DNA of 64,000 bases, from positions 558,001 through 622,000 of the forward strand of contig JAAALK010000085.1 in NCBI GenBank assembly GCA_019279435.1, given 5' to 3'. The position numbers were made by a program, and so were the translations under genes. This document shows, in pieces, positions 21,320 through 30,225 of this stretch (position 1 is the stretch's first letter; every line of letters begins with the position of its first letter). Origin of the DNA: Zizania palustris (taxonomy: Eukaryota; Streptophyta; Magnoliopsida; Poales; Poaceae). The notes beneath the pieces are model-generated. The model worked only from the letters and a program-made list of their open reading frames with translations. It searched no databases and was not told where the DNA came from.

Positions 21320-21595
21320 AAAACTTTTATATAGGTGTATTAGAAGTGGCGGGCATGATGACATCATTAGCCTACCACTGCTATTTTCTCTTAGTAGTGG
21401 CGAGCAATGACGTCACTAGCCCACAACTACTAATCCGCCCACCGCTGGTGCTCTACTTAGTAGTGGCAGGCCAATGACGTCATCCGACCGCCACTACTAA
21501 AAGGAATAGCAGTGGCGGGTTGGTGACATCACCATGCCCGCCACTGGTTACACCCGACCGCCACTACTAATATGGGTAGTAGGGATTATCTAGCA
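21320..21595. repeat. internal AGTGGCGGGC array (CACTA end-like), copy 1
   Basis: Same words as the CACTA B subterminal repeats: TAGTAGTGGCGGGC, ATGACGTCA and GCCCGCCACT in both orientations. It ends at GGGTAGTAGGG (21575-21585), resembling a degenerate CACTA end on the minus strand. The block is repeated at 24150-24330. Confidence 0.7.
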
Positions 21596-21626
21596 TACAT
21601 TGCCTACATTGTCGAGAAAGACTTTG

Positions 21627-21680
21627 TAGCACAGTGGTGCCGTGGCTCGCTTGGGGCCATGCGGTTCGAGGTTCGAACCT
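21627..21680 (+). repeat. tRNA-promoter-like sequence, copy 1
   Basis: TAGCACAGTGGT (A-box-like) at 21627-21638 and GGTTCGAACCT (B-box) at 21670-21680, 43 bases apart, as in tRNA genes and tRNA-derived SINEs. A cloverleaf with a proper acceptor stem and anticodon loop was not evident, so this is not called a tRNA gene. Confidence 0.6.
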
Positions 21681-21735
21681 TGCTGCCGGCAAGCGGTTTG
21701 AGGTTTGAACCTTGTTGCTGGCCTCCAAACATTTT

Positions 21736-22190
21736 TTTCATTTATGTTCTAATTTTCAACACTTTTTTATTGATGTTTAAATCCTCATTTGAACTTGAAT
21801 TTTTTTTAACAATAAAAATACATCATAACTTATAAATTTTTAAAAAAATGGTATTTTTCTGCCTCGGTTTACGTTAGACATGTATTAAAAACTTGATATT
21901 TTTTTTCTCAGTTTACAGTTTTTTATTTCATTAAGTGTGTTTTTATGATCAAAATCAAAATAAGTTAAATTTGAACTACAAGACATGAAATAATTAACCA
22001 AAATTTATAGAAAAACTATATTCATGTTTTTGACTCTATTATTAGTTATTATCCAATAAATTTAAAACCATCATAAAAAATGTTGGTTGCCACAACACTC
22101 GATCGACAACATGTATCTTTATAGTTTTTTAATCCTTAAAAAATCAAGTAAAGTCTAAAAAAGACGAGACCTGGTGAGGACATCACTTCA
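21736..22190. other. AT-rich sequence after tRNA-like copy 1
   Basis: T- and A-rich DNA. The first 100 bases (TTTAAATCCTCATTTGAACTTG...) are repeated after tRNA-like copy 3 at 24494-24560. No gene is seen. Confidence 0.4.
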
Positions 22191-22191
22191 C

Positions 22192-22317
22192 ATGATACAC
22201 ACATGCACCACCATGATACACACATGCACCAACATGATACACACATGCACCACCATGATACACACATGCACCAACATTATACACACATGCACCACCGTGA
22301 TACACACATGCACCATC
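22192..22317. repeat. 21-bp minisatellite, six units
   Basis: Unit ATGATACACACATGCACCAMC repeated six times. Units 1-5 alternate CACC and CAAC at the end, giving a 42-bp higher-order period. On + it translates as MIHTCTT/MIHTCTN. There are no spacers, so it is not a CRISPR array. Confidence 0.9.
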
Positions 22318-22394
22318 AACCTACAATTCAATTACAGGAACCGAACCAATCACACGCGCCCGTGCCCGTCGCTTGAACCATGAGGTTAATTCTT

Positions 22395-23210
22395 TCCTTA
22401 GCAACTATGTTAATATTTGTTTGGATGGGATGCTACTGAATACTAGTGATATTTTGTTGCTTAGGAACATGGGAGATGGAATAGGAGAGCTGGAGTTGAA
22501 GACGGAGTCGCACGGATGATTTGAAGTCAAGAATTCACTGGTTCGGACTACATCAACCACCATGCACCAAAATAGGCATAACTTCCTCATACGAAGTCCG
22601 ATTGGCACGTTCTTGGACTTTTGGGAAAGCTAAGGAGAAGACGGATCTTTTGGCGTTAGTTTCGCCTCATTTGGAGTCTCGAGTCGTCCTGTGTGACTGA
22701 AACAGTCCTGCATGACAGAATTGGGCCGAGTTGGACCTTGTACTGAGTTGGAGGCCGTGTTGGCCCATAGTCCGAGTCGTGTGCGCCTCCTACAGGCTGC
22801 CCACGCCTTATATACTCACGCCAGCCGCCTTTAGGGTTAGGTTTTGCTTTGTTTGCATCTACACTTGTGTGTTTAGATCCCACTCCTGCACCGGACCGAT
22901 TGGCTGCTGCATCAGCGTTTGTGAAACCTCTACTCATCATAGTTCATCTGTGATTTGGCATTCGACTTGTGTTCTTCCTGTTCTTGCTTGTGTTCTTGGG
23001 TTCGCTTGCAGGAACTAGCCTTCGTGGCGAGGTCAATCGCGCCCTGCGTGGTTGATAACCGACGGAGACAGTGGTGTAGCGATTGCAAAGTTTTGATCCG
23101 CCGGACCGGAGCCTTGGATCGTCAACGTCGAGATTCTCCACCAATCCAAGTTATCCTTACCTAGCGGAAGATCGGGACCAATTCCCCATTAAGACCTGTC
23201 ATGTTGTTAC
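22395..23210 (+). repeat. possible solo LTR or LTR-like segment
   Basis: A GC-balanced block with a TATA-like CTTATATACTC at 22809-22819 about two-thirds along. A leader-like stretch follows (ACCTCTACTCATC...CTTGCTTGTG) and the block ends TGTTGTTACA at 23202-23211. It interrupts the repeat context of tRNA-like copy 2. The left border and target duplication could not be fixed, and the identification rests partly on recall of similar grass LTRs. Confidence 0.35.
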
Positions 23211-23228
23211 AATATGATCGAGACTTTG

Positions 23229-23282
23229 TAGCGCAGTGGTGCGGGGGCTCGCTTGGGGCCATGCGGTTTGAGGTTCCAAACT
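23229..23282 (+). repeat. tRNA-promoter-like sequence, copy 2
   Basis: TAGCGCAGTGGT at 23229-23240 and a degenerate B-box GGTTCCAAACT at 23272-23282. The sequence between them is nearly the same as in copies 1 and 3. The left context is replaced by the LTR-like block ending at 23210. Confidence 0.55.
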
Positions 23283-23290
23283 TGACACAT

Positions 23291-23803
23291 CACGTTTATT
23301 TGAAAGCAAGTAAACAAACACAAGTCCAGGCTGGGGAAACCAGCTTACACATCGAACCGCACACCAAACCAAAACGCACTACCGATCCAAACCCAAAAGA
23401 AAGATATGGTTTGGAGCTTCTTCTTCTTCTTCCTCGGCACAAACCCAACCTATATCTGGTTAAACAGATGAAAAGCCTCAACTTGCCAATCCTCAACCAA
23501 CTCGGATTCATCGGGATATCTGAACTGCTCTCCATGTTCCTGAACAAGAAAATACACGCGACGGCGATAGTGAGAACAACTTATCATACATGCAACAATG
23601 TCAAAAATATCGTTCAATGATTAAATTGGCTGATAAAAATAAAAAATTTTCATAAAATAGGATCTTGCCTCCTGCCTCCTCTTGCTGCCGCATTGATCTG
23701 CATGCTTCCCTTTTCGACCGCTAGCCTCGACATGTTTCCCTCTGCCACCGGTTGCCTCATCATTCTTCCGTCTGCTAGCACTTACCCTAATTAGTTGCGG
23801 CGA
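23291..23803. other. CACTA B interior, no gene recognised
   Basis: The minus strand has an Arg-rich open stretch (23547-23296) with GLCRGRRRRSSKPY but no known domain. AT-rich sequence lies at 23600-23660. Confidence 0.3.
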
Positions 23804-23985
23804 TCATGAGTCATCCTCCGAGTCGGAGTCCAATATGAGAATCACTTTCTTCGCCAAGCAACTGCAAACTGTACCATGTACCTTATGTTTACCGCATTTG
23901 CAAACCTCACACATGCTAGTTGATGTATAGTCTGAAGATCCACTGTTTGGTTCAATCTTAGGAGGAGCCATCATGAACTGGCGAG
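23804..23985 (-). CDS. small Cys-rich acidic-tailed ORF of unknown function
   Basis: From an internal Met at about 23973 the frame reads MAPPKIEPNSGSSDYTSTSM, then CEVCKCGKHKVHGTVCSC (six Cys in 18 residues with a CHK-like spacing) and LILDSDSEDDS before the stop. The frame is open further upstream through a Pro/Arg repeat (PQPRRQ). A short Cys cluster plus an acidic tail could be a zinc-binding exon of a CACTA protein, but there is no solid family match. It may be an exon rather than a whole gene. Confidence 0.3.
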
Positions 23986-24149
23986 GAGGGTGCTGTCGTC
24001 GAGGTTGGGGGTCGACGATGAGGCTGGGTGGAGGGCGTTGTCGTCGAGGTTGGGGGTCGGTCATGAGGGTGGAGGCCGTGGTTGGGGTCGGCGAGGAGGC
24101 AAAGAGTTGGGGATTGGGGATTGAGGCGTCATAGGAGGCACATAAATAA

Positions 24150-24330
24150 AAATATAGGTGTATTAACAGTGGCGGGCATGATGACGTCATCAGCCCACCA
24201 CTACTATGTTCACTTAGTAGTGGCGGGCAATGACGTCACCAGCCCAGCACTACTAATCCGCTGCTGCTGGTGCTCTACTAAGTTGTGGCGGACCGATGAC
24301 AACAGCATGCCCGCCACTACTAATAGCGGT
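24150..24330. repeat. internal AGTGGCGGGC array (CACTA end-like), copy 2
   Basis: Matches 21320-21595: ATATAGGTGTATTA-AGTGGCGGGCATGATGACGTCAT, then TAGTAGTGGCGGGCAATGACGTCAC and CCCGCCACTACTAATAGCGGTAGGG. It is shorter than copy 1. Confidence 0.7.
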
Positions 24331-24380
24331 AGGGATTATATATCTAGCATATACTGCCTACATTGTCGAGAAAGACTTTG

Positions 24381-24435
24381 TAGCGCAGTGGTCCGGGGGG
24401 CTCGCTTGGGGCCGTGCGGTTCGAGGTTCGAACCT
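24381..24435 (+). repeat. tRNA-promoter-like sequence, copy 3
   Basis: TAGCGCAGTGGT at 24381-24392 and GGTTCGAACCT at 24425-24435, 44 bases apart. Flanks on both sides match copy 1, so the whole block (array, tRNA-like part, AT-rich tail) is a duplication. Confidence 0.6.
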
Positions 24436-24689
24436 TGCTGTCGGCAGGCGGCTTGAGGTTTGAACCTTGCTGCTGGCCCTAAACTTTTTTTATTGATGTT
24501 TAAATCCTCATTTGAACTTGAATTTGTTTTAACAATAAAAATACATCATAACTTATTGAATTTACGTTAGACATGTATTAACTATAATTAAATAATAATC
24601 TATATATATTATCAATATCTTAAACAAAATGACATGATTGATTTTACAAATACGCACGCTAAAAATAAATGATCTAGCCTTGCACTAAT

Positions 24690-26450
24690 TTTCCATCGCC
24701 ATCGGTGCGCAGATAAGGAATCAAACTGCCAAATCATAATTATGCTTCAACCACATTGATCCTTGATATATCAACGAAAAACAGCACCTCATCAAACTGA
24801 TTGTATTTTTCGTCGTCATCGACTCCATCAACTCCAACAATTCTTTGTTTTCTTAGAGCAACGATGTATTTTTTTCTCGTCTTTAGGATCAAGTATGTAA
24901 AATACTTGTGTCACGGATTGAGCGAGTATCAAGGGTCATCTTTATAACCCACCTTATTAAGGTCAGCTATCATAAAACCGTAATCATTAACCTCCACACC
25001 TTCTGGATGTCTGACCCACTAGCACTTAAATACAGGGATTTCTATAGAGTTCTCGTAGTTAAGTTCCCATATTTCTTCGATGTATCCATAGTAAGCATTC
25101 TTTTTTCCAGTGTTGTCTTCTGCATCTGCTGTGACACCACTATTTTGGCGCTGACTCTTTTGATCCTTTGCTTTGGTATAGAATGTGAAACCATTGATGT
25201 CATACGCTTGCCATGTTTTAACCATGCTCAATGGACCGTAAGACAATTTATTTATCATCATCTCTTTGTCGGTTTCTCCAATCAAAAGGTTTAGATTCCT
25301 CAGCCATGATGTGAAATGAATGGGCCAGGTTTCTCCAATCGAAAGGTTTAGATCCCATCCTAATATTTCTGGGATCCTCCGAGAAATCTAGATGGGCCAG
25401 TTCAAATGATTTCCACTGCCTAGCATCGGCAAGGTGCCGAAGTTTTCCGTCCTTCATCCGCCTAGCGAAATGCCAGATTAATAGTTCAGCATCTCTGGGA
25501 TTAGAGAACATACGTTTCAAGTGATCAATCACCGGTAGGTACCACATTACTAAAGCTGGAACTTTCCTCTCCATCTTATATCTGTGCTGGTCTGCAATAA
25601 CATTTTTTCTTCCTCTTCTGGAACCTCTTATTCTTCTTCCGGTGGTCATTGTTGTCCTCCACACAGTCATTTTCACGTTTGTATCGACTTGCGTTGCACT
25701 GTGGATATCTCTCTAACAATTCATACTCTTTTCGATATAGGATACAGTGGTTCAGGCATGCACGAATATTCTGAATGCCCAAAGTCAATGGACAAATCAT
25801 CTTCTTCGCTTGGTATGTATCAGATGGCAGACCATTGGGTTTTGGCAAAACCTTCTTTAGGAGTTGTAAAAAATCTGAAAAACTAGTGTCAGACCATCCA
25901 TTGCTGGCCTTCAGTTTCATAAGCTCAAGAGTTGTGTACAACACAGTATACTACTTATCGCAACCGTGACATTCATCGTAAAGAAGGTTTTTCGATGCTT
26001 TGTCAAGTGCTTCAAAGTTATCATAGCCTTTGGTTGTAGTTCTCTGCAACAGCACCTCACGCGCAACATTTCGCATCAGTTCCTCCACATCAAAGGCGTC
26101 ATCATCATCATGTTGATCAACATCATGTGTTATGTCGGATGTATGATCACAACTTCTTCTATATTGATGAGCATCTTGCGGCACATCTAGAGGGTTTTGG
26201 CCCATCTCACCGCGTTTCATCCATATATAATAGTTCTTCACGAAACCATTTTTCAACAAGTGAAATCGTATGGTTTCACGATCTGAACACGGATACATCG
26301 CTTCGTTTTTACAAACTTTACAAGGACAATATATTGCCGCTTCACTCTGACGGGAAGCATATTGTGCGGCAGATACAGTAAATTTAGTTACTCTGTTAAA
26401 ATATGCCACCACATCTCCGTCGTTGGACGAGCACATCTAGGACCTGTGCT
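24690..26450 (-). pseudogene. CACTA B tnp2-type transposase, internally deleted
   Basis: The minus strand starts near 26450 with the transposase-associated domain: Cys pair YCPCKVCKN, then FHLLKNGFVKNYYIWMKRGE. A middle block follows (SFSDFLQLLKKVLPKPNGLP, QAKKMICPLTLGIQNI, CLNHCILYRKEYE), then ALVMWYLPVIDHLKRMFSNP and WHFARRMKDGKLRHLADARQ. The coding then jumps directly to the C-terminal DUF4216-like region: INGFTFYTKAKDQKS, NAYYGYIEEIWELNYE, and KQRIVGVDGVDDDEKYNQFD at about 24850-24780. The catalytic core that should lie between (about 25290-25320) is gone. Stops and frameshifts occur at 25945, 25676 and near 24910-24930. The element would need a transposase in trans. Confidence 0.8.
25270..25357. 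repeat. 59-bp tandem duplication at the tnp2 deletion junction
   Basis: GTTTCTCCAATCAAAAGGTTTAGATTCC at 25270 recurs at 25329 with two changes. It lies exactly where the N-terminal and DUF4216-like parts of tnp2 are joined. Confidence 0.7.
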
Positions 26451-27054
26451 CCATCTAAAACATATATTATTTAAAAAGTATTAATAATTCATTATTGTTA
26501 ATTTTAGTAATTTACAAATTGAAAATATAATTATTTATCCCTCATAACAACATTAATTAATAATGCTTTAATTTAAACTATGTATTAAATAGAAAAAATA
26601 TTAAATAAATTAACTACATTGGTTTCTCTCTCCAAACATAACTCTAGATCTATAATCATAAATAAAATTAAAATAGAGATTAAAATGACGTAATAATTTA
26701 TACAAGTGATGAATAATTGTGATGAGGGTCATATTTGTTCATTTGGGAGAAAGAAACAATATAAATGGAAGAATATTTGAAAATTTCTATTCACAAACCC
26801 TAAATTAATAAAATGCTAATAACTCATTATATACATGATTAAATACAAAATAAATGTGAGATTCGGCATGGATTTACCTCCTAGAATGAAATCCTTCAAA
26901 AGAAACGAAAACAAGCCTCCCCCTCTTTATCTAGATTTTTGTTGCCATTGTACGGACAAAATTAAATGCGAACTCTGGTAGCCTCGGGCTCGGGGAGGAA
27001 GAAGTTATGCATTTATAGCCAGAATAGTAATGATGATCGCAAGTGATGTTATCA
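26451..27054. other. AT-rich 5' flank of CACTA B tnp2
   Basis: Very AT-rich DNA between the transposase start and the right subterminal array, the expected place of promoter and leader. No single TATA box stands out. Confidence 0.45.
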
Positions 27055-27288
27055 ATACATTAGTGGCGAACAACGTAGCAGCGGCGGGCAGCACCAGCGC
27101 CCCCCACTATTATTGGTAAAGTAGTGGCGGTCCGAGCTGATGCCAGCACCGACCGCCACTAATTTACCAATAGTAGTGATGGACGTTCGTGCTGGCGTCA
27201 GCACCAGCCACTTTAGTGGCGGGCTTCTAATGGCCCACCACTACAGTGAAAAACTACAGTGACACTACAGTAGCAATTTGTAGTAGAG
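27055..27288. repeat. CACTA B right terminus and subterminal repeats
   Basis: AGTGGCGGGC/GCCCACCACTA units in both orientations and GTCAGCACCAGC blocks, closing with CAATTTGTAGTAGAG. On the opposite strand this is CTCTACTACAAATTG. One base of the terminal CACTA differs (CTCTA). GTG follows. Confidence 0.8.
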
Positions 27289-27291
27289 GTG

Positions 27292-28027
27292 CGTGGCTTC
27301 GGTTGCCAGTTCATGTTCCTGTGCGTGGGGTTCAGCTAACAACGCACTGTTGCTGGCCTGGGTAGCATCGCTGCTCGGCTCCTTGCACTAATGTGCTACA
27401 CTGCTACGCCGAGCAGTCAAATCCGGTGCCCGTGTCCATGTGCGAGGAGCACGCTTGCTAGCGCGGGGGACTCCTGGCGTCACCTGAACTTGCCCGAAGA
27501 AGTGATGCCCTGCTCACAGTGCCTTCTAACAAGCCAATGCAACAGGCCTCAATTAAACCGCCGAGTGCATCGCGGACTGCACGTGCCCCTTCATGTTCCC
27601 TCGTTTGGAGCGCATTGCTACTAAGAGTCGCACCAACATTATCGATCAGATTTTGTTTTTCATAAACGTCTTCTTCTAACAGGTAATTAGCTAATCCATT
27701 TTATCCTTGCACGTTATCTATTTTATTAAATATCATTGTCTAATTTACGATGGTTTTCCTGATTAAACTGTGAGTTTTCATGTGAGTTTGTCCATGTTGT
27801 GTTTGTTGAACTTTATGTGAGATCCGTGTGAATGACAAGTACACAATTCATTGTTTGTGAATTTTTTTATGTATGCCGAAGTGCTTGATGATTTTTCTGT
27901 CCTATTAGTGAGTAAATTTTTGTCAGCACTTTTCATGTTCACTCGAAGTGTCTTTTTTAATTAGGACACTGGTTTCTTTCTGAAGGGTAGATTACTTTTA
28001 GTGCTTGTGATCTTTTAGACTGTCATC
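27292..28027. other. sequence right of CACTA B, no gene recognised
   Basis: GC-rich up to about 27640, then T-rich. A splice-like AACAGGTAATTAG occurs at 27676, but no coding exon can be supported. It is contiguous with 13992-14580 once CACTA B is removed. Confidence 0.35.
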
Positions 28028-28521
28028 TCATTTCATATATCTTTGGAGAGTGAATAGCATTAGTATTTTTCTTTGTTTTCGCTGCGGAAATTTAATTGCG
28101 CCAATTCGCCATGCTCTGGTCACTACTCTCGGTCCTAATACTGACTTACATGGAACTCTATTTAACGTGGAAGTGATAGTTTCTAAAGCGAGTCCGTAGA
28201 AAGATAATAAAAGATCAGCATGACTCATCATCGACTGGACCATGTCCATCAATGTACGGTTCTTCTACTCGGACACCCCATTCCATTGAGGCACGTTTGG
28301 TGGAGTCAATTGTGGAATAATTCGATATTGCTTTATATGATTATTAAACTCATGGCTCAAATATTTGCCTCCACGATCAGATCGCAAAAATTTAATTATC
28401 TTGCACGTACGATTTTGTACCTCATTCTGGAACTCTTTGAATTTTTCAAATGATTCCCACTTATGCCTCATCAAGTAGATATAACCATATCTACTCAAGT
28501 GATCGGTATGAGTGATAAAGT
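28028..28521 (-). pseudogene. Copia integrase core fragment
   Basis: The minus strand starts at the LTR border with FITHTDHLSRYGYIYLMRHK, then KFKEFQNEVQNR, FLRSDRGGKYLS (second catalytic Asp) and QLTPPNVPQWNGVSE (catalytic Glu), then MVQSMMSHADLLLSFYGLAL and TLNRVPCKSV. Wording is close to the Hopscotch/Retrofit group of Copia. Two stops follow NGVSE, and similarity ends about 28130. The N-terminal part is cut off by the LTR at 28522. It is a different lineage from Copia A. Confidence 0.8.
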
Positions 28522-29706
28522 TGTAGGACTGAAATACGCTACTAAAGGGGGTTGAATAGAAGCCTAGACTTCTTTCAAAATGATGGCCTATTATTTTGAC
28601 CCAACGCTCCTCCAAAGTAAACTAGTGGAAGCAAAAAGCATTGATTAAAACAATGTCAAGAAACTTGAACCAACCTAAATTCTGTCACACACTAACACCG
28701 CGAGCTATTCCTTGAGAAAGGATGTGCTGTTTTAAAACAATGTGCGTGATATTTTAGAACACAAGAGAGTTTTATATAAAGCAGCACACGTAAAAATTAG
28801 CAAAAGGTAGTTTGGACTAGGAGGAACAACAAGTGATAGTTTCGACCAGGATGAACTACTAAAATGAAAATATTAGACCAACAGGAATAACATGCCGCAG
28901 TTCGAACTAGGAAGAACTACAGGAGATAGTTCAGACTAGGAGAAACTGCTTTGGCACACAAAAACGTGATATATCAGAACACACGAATGTGCTATATCAG
29001 AACACAAGACGGGCTATATCAGAACAAAACACGTGCTATATCAGAACACACGAACACCACAAGGTTCTTCAACACAAGAATAAAACATCACTTTTGATTT
29101 TGTCCAAAACCGATCATCATTTTATTACTTTAGCTTTTGATATCTCAAGTAGTCGTTGGTTGCTAACCAAAAAGTGTTGTCTCAATGAAATGAGAACAAT
29201 GTGCACCAGGACATGCAGAGAAAATAGTAGAACACACAAAACAGGCAAATTCAAACAAGACTAAATAGTAGTGCATGAAGGTTGTTTCAATACAGAACAT
29301 AAAGCTAACCATAAAGAAGGCAGCAGGCACAAGAACAACCAGCCTCAAAATGAAACTACATTTTTTAAAGTGAACATGACCCAACTGATTCTCATCAAAC
29401 ACAGAACTTCTGAACCAATGAGTTTCACATGATGTTTTCTCTCAGGTTAACATAGAACATGGTTGTTGTTTTCATAATAAATAAGACAGACTCAAACAAC
29501 CATGTCTTAGAATGAGAAACAACTCAGTTGATAGTTGAGTAGCATCATTAAGGAACACACCATTAGACAAGCAAACATGTTCTATCCACACACACCGAAG
29601 ACTTCGGTGAACCCTTTAGTGCACAAGTCCAAACACTGAACCCAACATTATTGTCAATAACTCGTCACTTAAACAAAACCAAGGCACATCTCAACTTGGT
29701 TTCTCA
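28522..29706 (-). repeat. Copia LTR (3' LTR of a minus-strand element)
   Basis: It starts TGTAGGACTG and ends GGTTTCTCA (TG...CA in + reading, also TG...CA on the element strand). A polypurine tract lies immediately right of it. The start matches the LTR at 45815 (TGTAGGACCGAAAG), and the end block TCAATAACTCGTCAC-AACTTGGTTTCTCA matches the other Copia LTRs here. The left flank is the integrase of another Copia, which it interrupts. Confidence 0.75.
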
Positions 29707-29719
29707 ATCTCCACCTTGA
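29707..29719 (-). other. Copia polypurine tract
   Basis: On the minus strand TCAAGGTGGAGAT directly precedes the LTR start TGAGAAACC. AAGGTGGAGAT is the usual Copia plus-strand primer. Confidence 0.8.
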
Positions 29720-30225
29720 TGAGTGCATTGACAATCTTAGTATCAATCATATATAGTTTGAAGTGTAGCTCAAAAGTGACTATGAAAACTCAGAAAAGAA
29801 CCAAAACTTGTCACTTGAAAAACATCTCTCAATTTTGGTTAAGCATTAGCCCAAATAATCGTGTGTTTTAATTTATGCCCCTTTGGCAATGCAAGCATCA
29901 TGGTGATACGAGTAAGGAAAAAATGAGTATGCAGGGAAATGCAAGTGGGGAATAAAATCAAGCATCTTAGATATGATCAATAGCAATTACAATATCTAGC
30001 ATGTATAGCCTGAGAATATTATCCTTAAATACTACATGACAAGCTCAAGTGTATAATATCCAAAGAAAATCATAAGTAGGCAGTTTTTAGGTTTTGCAAA
30101 CAAAAGAATCACCACTCAGACTAGTTGATCACTAGTGCAAAAGCTACCAAATATCTACCTAAGTATGTATATCCAATAAACATGAAGCTTCAGCAAACTT
30201 GTTATCCAATATTTGTAGTCTTTTT
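29720..30225 (-). other. 3' internal non-coding part of the Copia element
   Basis: AT-rich, no RT or RNase H similarity. It lies upstream of the polypurine tract on the element strand. The pol that should follow is lost where Gypsy 0 begins. Confidence 0.4.

Larger units (their letters stand above)
14581..27288 (-). mobile_element. CACTA (En/Spm) DNA transposon B, both ends present
   Basis: The left end starts CACTGCTACAAAATG at 14581. The right end on the opposite strand starts CTCTACTACAAATTG at 27288. Both are one-base departures from CACTACTACAAA. GTG precedes the left end (14578-14580) and follows the right end (27289-27291), the 3-bp target duplication expected for CACTA. Subterminal arrays of AGTGGCGGGC and its complement flank both ends. 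Genes are on the minus strand: tnp2 near the right end, and a second gene with a Ulp1-like domain near the left end. Additional repeats, a possible LTR and tRNA-like pieces lie between 20990 and 24560, so the middle is composite. Confidence 0.85.

Noticed and set aside
21627..21700. tRNA gene
   Set aside because: A and B boxes are present but I could not form a proper acceptor stem and anticodon arm; called tRNA-like only.
22192..22317. CRISPR-like direct repeats
   Set aside because: Units are contiguous with no spacers, in plant repeat DNA; it is a minisatellite.
27391..27624. Host exon with splice donor at 27676
   Set aside because: The frame has no recognised domain and the splice-like word alone is weak; the sequence may belong to another repeat.
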